A DNA stretch of 17,240 nt from Clostridia bacterium (lineage in GTDB: Bacteria > Bacillota_A > Clostridia > Christensenellales > Aristaeellaceae). The DNA lies in contig JAFRJF010000125.1 of the NCBI GenBank assembly GCA_017432405.1, positions 1 to 17,240 on the forward strand, read 5' to 3'. The notes beneath the pieces are model-generated. The model searched no databases and was not told the origin of the DNA. It saw nothing but the letters and a program-made list of their open reading frames with translations. The translations under genes were made by a program, and so were the position numbers. Positions 8,105 to 15,542 of the stretch are shown here, one piece after another; positions within the stretch are counted from its first letter, which is position 1; every line of letters begins with the position of its first letter.

Positions 8105-8228
8105 GTGGCGGCAGGCCCCCACTGCACGCCACTGTCTGTTGCGGCGGGTTGCCGCCGATACGGGCTTTGCCCGCTGTAGCGGCGGCGTTTACGCCGCCAC
8201 GACTGAATCATCATGCGGTTAAAGCCGC
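8105..8228. repeat. Cluster of short GC hairpins including REP-like copy 2
   Basis: The gene-free stretch 8067-8374 is filled with palindromes. GTGGCG/CGCCAC pair at 8105-8110/8127-8132, and CGGC/GCCG pair around 8142-8156. CGGGC/GCCCG pair at 8161-8173, and GCGG/CCGC at 8215-8228. The strongest is GGCGGCGT-TT-ACGCCGCC at 8181-8198, within GTAGCGGCGGCG...CGCCGCCAC (8176-8200), which is related to the palindromes at 2159 and 12518. No gene or clear promoter for the HD-GYP gene is visible here. Confidence 0.7.
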
Positions 8229-8238
8229 GCCACCATGA

Positions 8239-8311
8239 ATGAACACGGTCGTAGGGGCGATTTCCAATCGCCCGCGGGCGCTCGGAGAGCGCCCCTACGA
8301 GGAATGTTCAT
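8239..8311. repeat. Nested (Y-shaped) palindromic REP/MITE-like element
   Basis: Outer arms ATGAACA (8239-8245) and TGTTCAT (8305-8311), then an exact 11-bp stem TCGTAGGGGCG (8249-8259) with CGCCCCTACGA (8290-8300). Two alternative inner hairpins share its bases: GGGCGATT-TCC-AATCGCCC (8255-8273) and GGGCGCTC-GGA-GAGCGCCC (8276-8294). The sequence can thus fold as one long stem or as two side-by-side hairpins. A related, decayed palindrome sits at 9326-9348 in the rpsB-tsf gap. Confidence 0.75.
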
Positions 8312-8331
8312 AGCAACAGTTACCGGACCTG

Positions 8332-8361
8332 AAAAAAAGGGAACGCGTTTCCACGTTCCCT
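8332..8361 (-). terminator. Rho-independent terminator after tsf
   Basis: On the minus strand, AGGGAACG (8361-8354) pairs with CGTTCCCT (8345-8338) and is followed by a run of T (8338-8332). It lies about 13 nt after the tsf stop and should separate rpsB-tsf from the HD-GYP/pyrH pair. Confidence 0.88.
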
Positions 8362-8374
8362 CTTCGGTTTTGGA

Positions 8375-9298
<924 letters not shown>

Positions 9299-9325
9299 TT
9301 TGAATTCCTCCCAGAATGAATGTCA

Positions 9326-9388
9326 GTAGGCGCGCCATGCGCCCTTACACGGATTCACGCGGCACCCCTGTGGAATGTCGCATGAATC
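9326..9388. repeat. Paired palindromes in the rpsB-tsf spacer
   Basis: The 104-nt spacer contains GTAGGCGCGCCATGCGCCCTTAC (split here as GTAGGCGCGC and GCGCCCTTAC, 9326-9348), an imperfect palindrome resembling the arms of the element at 8249-8300. It also holds a second stem, GATTCACGCG (9352-9361) with CGCATGAATC (9379-9388), with one mismatch. It could be a mobile palindrome or an attenuating RNA structure tuning tsf relative to rpsB. Confidence 0.55.
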
Positions 9389-9402
9389 GAAAAAGCAGTA
9401 TG

Positions 9403-10125
9403 TTATTCGGCGGCTGCGGCGGGCGCGTCGTCCTCGGTCTGCTCGCCCTGCTTGCCCTCCAGGACGGCGTCGGCCAGCTTGCCGGCGATCAGCTTGACCG
9501 CGCGGATGGCGTCGTCGTTGCCGGGAATGACGTAGTCGATCTCATCGGGGTCGCAGTTGGTGTCGACGATGGCCACGATCGGGATGCCCAGCGTGCGGGC
9601 CTCGGCCACGGCGATGCGCTCCTTGCGGGGGTCGACGATGAACAGCGCGCCGGGGAGCTTCTTCATCTCGCGGATGCCGCCCAGGTTCTTCAGCAGCTTT
9701 TCGCGCTCGGCGCACAGCTTGATGACTTCCTTCTTGGGCAGGGCGTCGAACTGGCCGTTCTTCTCCATCGCGTCGATGTCGTTCAGCCGCTTGATGCGGG
9801 TCTGCATCGTGCGGAAGTTGGTCAGGGTGCCGCCCAGCCAGCGGTTGTTCACATAGAACATGCCGCAGCGCTTGGCCTCGGCCTCGATGCTCTCCTGGGC
9901 CTGCTTCTTGGTGCCGACGAACAGCAGGGACTTGCCCTCCAGGGCCAGGTCGCGAACGAACATATAGGCCTCGTCGATCTTGCGAACGGTCTTCTGCAGG
10001 TCGATGATGTAGATGCCGTTGCGCTCGGTGAAGATGTACTGGGCCATCTTCGGGTTCCAGCGGCGGGTCTGATGGCCGAAGTGAACGCCGGCCTCCAGCA
10101 GCTGCTTCATGGAAATGACTGCCAT
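9403..10125 (-). CDS. rpsB: 30S ribosomal protein S2
   Basis: Structural protein of the small ribosomal subunit, needed for S1 binding and translation start. It has 240 residues with the family signatures [20 protein letters not shown] near the N-terminus, [37 protein letters not shown] with [10 protein letters not shown], and [12 protein letters not shown]. The C-terminus is a short acidic/alanine tail. GGAGGT lies 9 nt before the ATG. It is first in its unit, with tsf following after 104 nt. Confidence 0.98.
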   Translation of the reverse strand: MAVISMKQLLEAGVHFGHQTRRWNPKMAQYIFTERNGIYIIDLQKTVRKIDEAYMFVRDLALEGKSLLFVGTKKQAQESIEAEAKRCGMFYVNNRWLGGTLTNFRTMQTRIKRLNDIDAMEKNGQFDALPKKEVIKLCAEREKLLKNLGGIREMKKLPGALFIVDPRKERIAVAEARTLGIPIVAIVDTNCDPDEIDYVIPGNDDAIRAVKLIAGKLADAVLEGKQGEQTEDDAPAAAAE

Positions 10126-10250
10126 AGTGGGATTACCTCCTTGTTTTTTCCACCTCCTGCTTCAACTCCCTCCGGCACCATGAGCGTGAACGGCGTCCAC
10201 GCCCTACGGTCAACCGCCGGACGAATCGGCAGAAGTGCGTTTTCCGAAAG
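10126..10250 (-). promoter_or_regulatory. Long 5' leader of rpsB
   Basis: About 120 nt separate the predicted transcription start from the rpsB ATG. The leader contains a GC-rich part able to form local stems (for example GGCGT/ACGCC around 10190-10200) and, near the gene, three purine-rich GGAGG-like tracts. S2 mRNA leaders are autoregulatory in some bacteria, so feedback control is possible but not shown. Confidence 0.35.
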
Positions 10251-10280
10251 ATTATAGCACAATCCCGTCACAGTATGCAA
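10251..10280 (-). promoter_or_regulatory. Sigma-A-type promoter for rpsB-tsf, extended -10
   Basis: On the minus strand TTGCAT (10280-10275) and TATAAT (10256-10251) are separated by 18 bp. TG one base upstream of the -10 gives an extended -10 (TGCTATAAT). The whole gap 10126-10475 (350 bp) holds this promoter, the rpsB leader, the promoter at 10405 and otherwise no gene that I can see. Confidence 0.78.
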
Positions 10281-10404
10281 GGATATCAGGTTAAGTTTGG
10301 GAAATATCCGAGCGACGCAGGGGGATTTCCGGCAGGCTTTTCGACCCTAAACGATAATTTACCCGCTTACGGTCCATTATTTACTGGTTTTATGGCGACT
10401 CTGC

Positions 10405-10434
10405 TTGACGAATGTGGCAAAAATCGGCTATACT
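10405..10434 (+). promoter_or_regulatory. Sigma-A-type promoter for the glycosyltransferase/MBL unit
   Basis: TTGACG (10405-10410) and TATACT (10429-10434) with an 18-bp spacer. Start is predicted near 10441, giving a leader of about 35 nt. Confidence 0.75.
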
Positions 10435-10475
10435 ATCAGCGTTACCAGTGAAAAATGCTAAGGAGATCGACTTGA

Positions 10476-11690
10476 ATGCCGATTGTCGTCAGTGTCTGCG
10501 GCGTGATCTGCACGCTCATCACCATCTATTTTGCCGTCACCAGCCTGGGCGGCGTGCTGTTCTGCAAGCGCCGGGAGCGGGCGAAAATGCCCCCTCAAAA
10601 GCGCATCGCGGCCATCATCCCCGCCCGGAACGAGGCGTTGGTGATCGGCAAGCTGGTGGAAACGCTGCTGAAACAGGATTATCCCAAGGCGCTGTTCGAC
10701 GTCTACGTCGTTCCCAACAACTGCAATGACGACACCGAAGACGTGGCCCGGGCGGCGGGGGCGAAGATACTGAACGTGACGGGCACGATCCGCACCAAGG
10801 GCGACGTGCTGCGCCAGGCCTTTGCCCAGCTGACCGAATCCGGAGGCTACGACGCCTATTGCGTGTTCGACGCCGACAACCTGGTGGCGCAGGGCTTTTT
10901 CCAGGCCGTGAACGACGCGCTGCTGGACGGCTTCCACGTGGCCCAGGGCTTCCGGGACAGCAAGAACCCCTACGACAACTGGGTCTCCGGCAGCTTTTCG
11001 GCCTTCTTCTGGTTCATGAGCCTATGCTACAACGAGAGCCGCAACCGCCTGGGCATCAACTGCCACCTGAACGGCACCGGCTTCATGGTCTCCGACGAGG
11101 CCATACGCGCCATCGGCTGGGACACCCACTCTCTGACCGAGGACCTGGAGTTCACGGCCCTGTGCGCCTTGAACGGCTACAGGGTGGGCTGGATGCCCGA
11201 CGCCCGCATCTACGACGAGCAGACCACCAGCTTCTGGACCTCCTGCGTGCAGCGGCGGCGCTGGACGGCGGGGTCGCTGCAATGCATGCGGCGCTACGTG
11301 CCCCGGCTGCTCGGCAAGGGCACCCTGGCCGGATTTGACATGGCGATACTCTTCCTCAGCAACCTGATGGGCATCATCGGCATTATTCCCGGCATCGGCA
11401 CCGCGCTGGGGATGCTGCCCTTCTTCATCTCCCATCCCTGGCGGATACTGGCGCTGGTGCTGCTGGGCGCGGTGTACTACCTGATCGTCTGCGCCGGCGG
11501 GGCGCTGATGTACAAGTTCATGGGCAAGCTGAACCGGCGGGCCCTGCCCGGGATCTTCGGCTTTCCCATCTTCCTGGTAAGCTGGATGCCCATCAACATC
11601 TTTACCTGCCTGACGCCGGCGCCCAAGTGGAAGGAAGTCAAACACACCCGCGGCATCGACAGGCCTGACGACGGGAAAGGACGGGAGTGA
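10476..11690 (+). CDS. Membrane processive glycosyltransferase, GT2 family (BcsA/hyaluronan synthase-like)
   Basis: Predicted to polymerise or transfer sugars from nucleotide-sugar donors at the cytoplasmic face and probably thread product through its membrane segments. The 404-residue protein has an N-terminal membrane segment (about 3-28) and a GT-A domain starting AAIIPARNE (45-53). The metal-binding FDADN is at 131-135, the catalytic TED at 221-223, and the processivity motif QRRRW at 259-263. Hydrophobic segments follow at about 287-318, 323-350 and 358-380. D, DxD, TED and QxxRW are all present. The ATG at 10476 has AAGGAG 10 nt upstream. There is no PilZ domain, so direct c-di-GMP control is not indicated. 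Its stop overlaps the next gene's start, suggesting translational coupling. The polymer is unknown. Confidence 0.9.
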   Translation: MPIVVSVCGVICTLITIYFAVTSLGGVLFCKRRERAKMPPQKRIAAIIPARNEALVIGKLVETLLKQDYPKALFDVYVVPNNCNDDTEDVARAAGAKILNVTGTIRTKGDVLRQAFAQLTESGGYDAYCVFDADNLVAQGFFQAVNDALLDGFHVAQGFRDSKNPYDNWVSGSFSAFFWFMSLCYNESRNRLGINCHLNGTGFMVSDEAIRAIGWDTHSLTEDLEFTALCALNGYRVGWMPDARIYDEQTTSFWTSCVQRRRWTAGSLQCMRRYVPRLLGKGTLAGFDMAILFLSNLMGIIGIIPGIGTALGMLPFFISHPWRILALVLLGAVYYLIVCAGGALMYKFMGKLNRRALPGIFGFPIFLVSWMPINIFTCLTPAPKWKEVKHTRGIDRPDDGKGRE

Positions 11691-12460
11691 GCGCAGTGAA
11701 GGTGACCTGGTTCGGAACGGCCTCGCTGGCCGTGGAGACGGCGGCAGGGCGGCTGCTGATCGATCCGTTCTTCCCGCTGAAGGGCAGCCCGACCCGCGTG
11801 GCGCCGGACGCCTACGCGGGCTATGAGGATATACTGGTCACCCACGGCCACTTCGACCACATCATGAGCCTGCCGGGCATACTGCGCTCGGGCCGCGCGG
11901 TGGTCCACTGCACCGAAACGCCCCGGCAGACGCTCATGGCGATGGACGTGCCGGCTGAGCGCGTGATCCCCTTCAAGGCGGGGGATACCCTGGAGCTACA
12001 GGGCATGACCGTGCGGGTGTTCCAGTCCCGGCACGTGGTGATCGACAGGGCGCTGCTGAAGCGCACGCTCCTCAGTCCCCGGATGCTGCAATATGCCGGA
12101 AACGTGGCGACGGTGCTGATGGGCCTGCGGAATTACCCGGAGAACGGCGAGACCGTGGGCTTTCTGATCGAGGGCGACGGGCGCAGCGTGTACGCGATGG
12201 GCAGCCTGGGGCTGGACGAGGGCACCGATTATCCCACCGGCATGGACCTGCTGGTGCTGCCGTACCAGGGAACCAGCGACCTGTTGACCCCGGCGCTGAG
12301 GATTATCGACCGACTGAAGCCGGGAAGTGTGCTGCTGGACCACTTTGACGACGCCTTCCCGCCCGGCACCAGCCCCGTGGATATTTCGGATATCCGGCAG
12401 GCGCTGGAGGGAAAGCTGCCGCTGCACATCCTGCGGCCGGGTGAGGGCCTGACGGTATAA
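11687..12460 (+). CDS. Metallo-beta-lactamase-fold hydrolase (UlaG/UPF0173-like)
   Basis: A 257-residue metal-dependent hydrolase of the MBL superfamily. Visible features are VTWFGTASLAVET near the N-terminus, LIDPFF (D26), the metal-binding HGHFDH (53-58), a later histidine in SRHVV, GSLGLD as the probable bridging aspartate position, and LDHFDD near the C-terminus. The single-domain layout and WFGTAS opening recall L-ascorbate-6-phosphate lactonase/UPF0173 proteins; the substrate cannot be assigned. The GTG at 11687 overlaps the preceding stop by 4 nt; another GTG at 11696 with GGGAG 8 nt upstream is an equally good start. No signal peptide, so cytoplasmic. Coupling to a glycosyltransferase suggests a role with a sugar or nucleotide-sugar by-product, which is inference only. 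Confidence 0.85.
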   Translation: MSAVKVTWFGTASLAVETAAGRLLIDPFFPLKGSPTRVAPDAYAGYEDILVTHGHFDHIMSLPGILRSGRAVVHCTETPRQTLMAMDVPAERVIPFKAGDTLELQGMTVRVFQSRHVVIDRALLKRTLLSPRMLQYAGNVATVLMGLRNYPENGETVGFLIEGDGRSVYAMGSLGLDEGTDYPTGMDLLVLPYQGTSDLLTPALRIIDRLKPGSVLLDHFDDAFPPGTSPVDISDIRQALEGKLPLHILRPGEGLTV

Positions 12461-12517
12461 GTCAATAAACCGCAGTGGCGACATTCATGTAGCGGCGACA
12501 CGAAGTTAATCCTTTAG

Positions 12518-12579
12518 GGCGGCGTCTGCGCCGCCACCGTATCCCTGAGACAGGGGAACGTGGCGGCGTGGACGCCGCC
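12518..12579. repeat. REP-like element copy 3: inverted pair of GGCGGCG palindromes
   Basis: GGCGGCGTCTGCGCCGCCAC (12518-12537) and the near reverse complement GTGGCGGCGTGGACGCCGCC (12560-12579) differ in two internal bases. Each arm is itself a palindrome, and a small CCCTG...CAGGGG hairpin fills the middle. It follows the MBL gene within 60 nt and may also work as its transcription end. Confidence 0.7.
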
Positions 12580-12606
12580 GCTGTCGGTACGCGCCGGACC
12601 GATCAC

Positions 12607-12635
12607 TTGCGTAAACCGGCGCGATTGTGTATAAT
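12607..12635 (+). promoter_or_regulatory. Sigma-A-type promoter for the 12682-17036 unit
   Basis: TTGCGT (12607-12612) and TATAAT (12630-12635) with a 17-bp spacer. Start near 12642 leaves a leader of about 40 nt. Confidence 0.75.
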
Positions 12636-12681
12636 ATAGCACAGAGTTGTATGCAGTAAATCCTGCCTGGGAGGAAAGAAT

Positions 12682-13581
12682 ATGGAAAAGCTCAGCCTCG
12701 TGGCGCTGTTGGACGAGGACAAGGAGATGGTGTCGGCCAGCCTGGCCAGGGACCCGTCGATCCCGGCGGCCCAGGCGACGCTGGAGAAGGCCGTCGACCG
12801 GGTGATGTACCGCTACGGCGAGGCCTGCGGCGACGAGGCGCTGGCGACCAGCGCCCAGCACATCCTGCAGGCCATGAAGAACACGCTGCCCGTGATGGAC
12901 ACCGTGGGGGAGGCCCGGACCTGGAACCGGCAGGCCCAGGGGCAGAAGAACGGGCTGAACTTCGGCCCGATGTCGGTGGCGCTGCTGGTGGGCGGCCTGG
13001 TGCTGGTGATCGCCGCGGTGTTGGGCACGCTGATCAGCGGGCGCTTCAGCGGGGCGCTGGCCTTTATCAAGGCCATGCTGCCCGCGGGGCTGGGCTCGGC
13101 GGCGCTGTTCTTCGCGGGCATCCAGGCGGCGCGGCCCAGGGACAGGAAAAGGGCGCCGGAGGGAAATGAGGACGTGCGCACGGAATACCTGGTGGACGGC
13201 GGGAAGGCGTGGCACTGCCTGCGCGGGGCCATGCTCCAGGCCGATGGCCAGCTGGAGCGCGTCCGCGAGGCAAGCGCCGTGGCGCGGCAGCGGGCATCCC
13301 AGACCGGGGTCGGTGGAAAAGTCGACCCCAAGGCGCTGGACCTGTTCACCGAGCTGCTAGAGACGGCCTACGCCGCCGGCGACGAGGGCGCAAGGGAATC
13401 TGCGGCGGCGATACGCTTCTACCTGCACAGCGCCGGGGTGGACGTGGTGGACTATGCGCCGGGCAAGGAGAGCTGGTTTGAATTCCTGCCGGCCCCGCGC
13501 CCGGGCACGATGCGCCCGGCGCTGGCCGGCGAGGGCAAGCTGATCAAAAAGGGCCTGGCATCAAAACAGACTTCAGTATAA
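12682..13581 (+). CDS. Two-TM protein with GrpE-like C-terminal region; partner of the Hsp70-like gene
   Basis: No function can be assigned from family recognition. The 299-residue protein has a soluble helical N-terminus (1-90), two hydrophobic segments (about 98-118 and 125-149) joined by a short loop, a basic stop-transfer stretch (RPRDRKR, 151-157) and a cytoplasmic C-terminal domain (about 165-295). That domain has helices ending ALDLFTELLETAY and AAIRFYLHSAGVDVV, followed by a beta-rich tail with WFEFLPAPRPGTMRPAL and GKLIKKGLA. This succession resembles the helix-plus-beta-wing end of GrpE (an L..AGV.V strand, then a RPA box), so a nucleotide-exchange role for the adjacent Hsp70-like ATPase is plausible but unproven. 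GGGAGG is 7 nt before the ATG. It is first in its unit; the next gene starts 36 nt downstream. Confidence 0.85.
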   Translation: MEKLSLVALLDEDKEMVSASLARDPSIPAAQATLEKAVDRVMYRYGEACGDEALATSAQHILQAMKNTLPVMDTVGEARTWNRQAQGQKNGLNFGPMSVALLVGGLVLVIAAVLGTLISGRFSGALAFIKAMLPAGLGSAALFFAGIQAARPRDRKRAPEGNEDVRTEYLVDGGKAWHCLRGAMLQADGQLERVREASAVARQRASQTGVGGKVDPKALDLFTELLETAYAAGDEGARESAAAIRFYLHSAGVDVVDYAPGKESWFEFLPAPRPGTMRPALAGEGKLIKKGLASKQTSV

Positions 13582-13617
13582 GAAGAACAGACCAATGTCC
13601 AAAAGGAAAAACGCGCT

Positions 13618-15525
13618 ATGAACAGATACTATGGCTTTGACCTGGGCGACGCCGAGAGCGCCGTCTCCCGGCTGGGCAAGAAGGACGTCGGCATGCCGGA
13701 GGTGCTGGCCGTGCGGGAGGCAAAGAGCTTTGTCACCGCCTACGCCCAGCTGTCCAGCGGCGAGCTGGTGATCGGCGAGAGCGCCTGCTATGACACCAAC
13801 GCGACGCACCGCAGCCTGCGCTTCAAGAGCAACTTCCTGACCGATCCCCAGAGCGAGAAGGACGTGCGCCGGTTCGCCTCGGGGGTGCTGGCCGAGCTTT
13901 ACGGCGAAGGCAACCTGGTGCAGGGCGAGGACTGCTGCTTCTACATCGGCTGTCCCGCCGGCTGGGACGCGGCGGCGCGGGAGCGCTACCGCAGCATATT
14001 CGAATCGGTGGGCTATCCGCCGGCCCGGATCGTTTCGGAATCCAGGGCCGCGCTGATCAGCGCCTGCCAGTCCAAGCACTTCCAGGTGGGCTATGACATC
14101 ATGTCCAGGCCGGTGCTGGTGGTGGACATCGGCTCCTCCACCACCGATTTCGCCTTCATCATGGGCGGGCACGAGGTGGAGCTGCAGACCGCGGGCGAGG
14201 TGCGCCTGGGCGGCGGCATCATGGACGAGCTGGTGCTGGAGGAGTCGGTGCGCCTCAGCGAGAACCCGGAGGCGGTGCGCCGGGCGCTGGAGGGCAGCGC
14301 GCCCTGGCGCAGCTATTGCGAATTCGCGGCCCGCAGGCTCAAGGAGCAGTACTTCTCCGACGAGGCCTACTGGCGGGAGAACGACTGCCGCAAGACCGTG
14401 CGCATACTCTCGGGCGGTAATCCCCGGCTGACGCTGCGGCTGAACGCCGATATCGCCGACCGGGTGCTCAACCGCGGGGCGAAGCAGCTGAACGGAAAAT
14501 CCTTCCGGGAGGCCTTCACCCAGAGCCTTGCGCAGCTGAAGGACAAGCTGGGCGAGCACAAGCCGGAGCTGCTGTTCCTGACGGGCGGCGTTTCAAAGCT
14601 GCCCGCCATACGCCAGTGGTGCGCCGAGGCCTTCCCGGACGCGGTGGTCATCACCGGGGCCGAGCCGGAGTTCTCGGTGTCCCGGGGGCTGGCCTGGAGC
14701 GGGCGCATCGACGAGGAGCTGCGCCAGTTCCGCCAGGAGGTGGCCGAGCTGGTGGATTCCAGCGCCGTGGAGCAGATCGTGGACAGGCACATCGACGACC
14801 TGTACCACCGCATCGTCGACGCGATGGTGGAGCCGATCCTGCGCCGGGTGGCGCTGCCGGTGTTCGACCGCTGGCGCAACGACGAGATCGAGAAGCTGTC
14901 GGACATCGACGGGATCGTCCAGAAGGAGATCGAGACCTGGCTGCACACCGACGAGGCCAAGGCGCTGCTGGTGAAGCCCATCGCCGAGTGGCTGAAGCCC
15001 GTGGCCTACGACGTGGAGGAGAAGACCATGCCCATCTGCGTGCGCCACAACGTGCCGTACAGGGCGATGAGCCTGAATTCCTATTTCTCGCTGTCGGACA
15101 TCGACATCCGCATCGACGCCCGGGAGGTGTTCGCCGTGGAGGGGTTCACCTGGCTGATCAACACCATCATATCCATCATCGTGGGGCTGATCTGCGGCGG
15201 CAGCGGCCTGGCGATCATCTCCAGCGGCATCTCCGGCATACTGGTCGGGGCGATCGTGTCGCTGCTGATACTGTTCCTGGGCAAGGACCGTATGCAAAAG
15301 CTGTTCATGAACCTGGATATCCCCGCGCCGATGCGCAAGCTGGTGCCCCGCAGCCACTTCGAGGCCCGGATCGAGCGCATGACCGAGGAGGTCAAGAACA
15401 GCTTCTACAGCAGCCTCGAGAACGAGAAGAACGCCGAGATCACGTCCCGGCTGGCGTCGGAGATCACCCAGCAGATCGAGCAGTGCCTGACGAAGATGGC
15501 CGAGATCGTGGAGATACCGCTGTAA
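13618..15525 (+). CDS. Membrane-anchored Hsp70-like ATPase without a canonical substrate-binding domain
   Basis: The N-terminal ~365 residues are an actin/Hsp70-type ATPase: phosphate-1 motif YYGFDLGDAES (4-14), the EPxAA-like SESRAAL, phosphate-2 motif VLVVDIGSSTTDF (166-178), GEVRLGGGIMDEL typical of the Hsp70 nucleotide-binding domain, and the adenosine motif LLFLTGGVSKLPA (about 318-330). Instead of a DnaK-type beta substrate domain, residues 370-510 are mostly charged helices. They lead to a glycine-rich membrane hairpin (about 512-555) and a cytoplasmic coiled, highly charged tail (575-635). Total length, 635, equals DnaK by coincidence. The phosphate-1 loop has E/S where DnaK has T/N-rich residues, so ATPase activity may differ. 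AAAAGG lies about 11 nt before the ATG. The gene is flanked by the GrpE-like membrane protein and, 17 nt downstream, a GH30 enzyme. Substrate unknown; a dynamin-like membrane-remodelling shape is another possibility. Confidence 0.88.
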   Translation: MNRYYGFDLGDAESAVSRLGKKDVGMPEVLAVREAKSFVTAYAQLSSGELVIGESACYDTNATHRSLRFKSNFLTDPQSEKDVRRFASGVLAELYGEGNLVQGEDCCFYIGCPAGWDAAARERYRSIFESVGYPPARIVSESRAALISACQSKHFQVGYDIMSRPVLVVDIGSSTTDFAFIMGGHEVELQTAGEVRLGGGIMDELVLEESVRLSENPEAVRRALEGSAPWRSYCEFAARRLKEQYFSDEAYWRENDCRKTVRILSGGNPRLTLRLNADIADRVLNRGAKQLNGKSFREAFTQSLAQLKDKLGEHKPELLFLTGGVSKLPAIRQWCAEAFPDAVVITGAEPEFSVSRGLAWSGRIDEELRQFRQEVAELVDSSAVEQIVDRHIDDLYHRIVDAMVEPILRRVALPVFDRWRNDEIEKLSDIDGIVQKEIETWLHTDEAKALLVKPIAEWLKPVAYDVEEKTMPICVRHNVPYRAMSLNSYFSLSDIDIRIDAREVFAVEGFTWLINTIISIIVGLICGGSGLAIISSGISGILVGAIVSLLILFLGKDRMQKLFMNLDIPAPMRKLVPRSHFEARIERMTEEVKNSFYSSLENEKNAEITSRLASEITQQIEQCLTKMAEIVEIPL

Positions 15526-15542
15526 AAGAAAGGAATATCTAC

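Noticed and set aside
10281..10309. GGATAT/ATATCC inverted pair upstream of rpsB considered as an operator
   Set aside because: Only 6 bp with a 17-nt gap; expected by chance in a 350-bp spacer.
13595..13621. Eight-codon ORF (MSKRKNAL) whose stop overlaps the Hsp70-like ATG
   Set aside because: Weak ribosome site and too short to separate from chance; AAAAGG inside it is better explained as the Shine-Dalgarno of the Hsp70-like gene.
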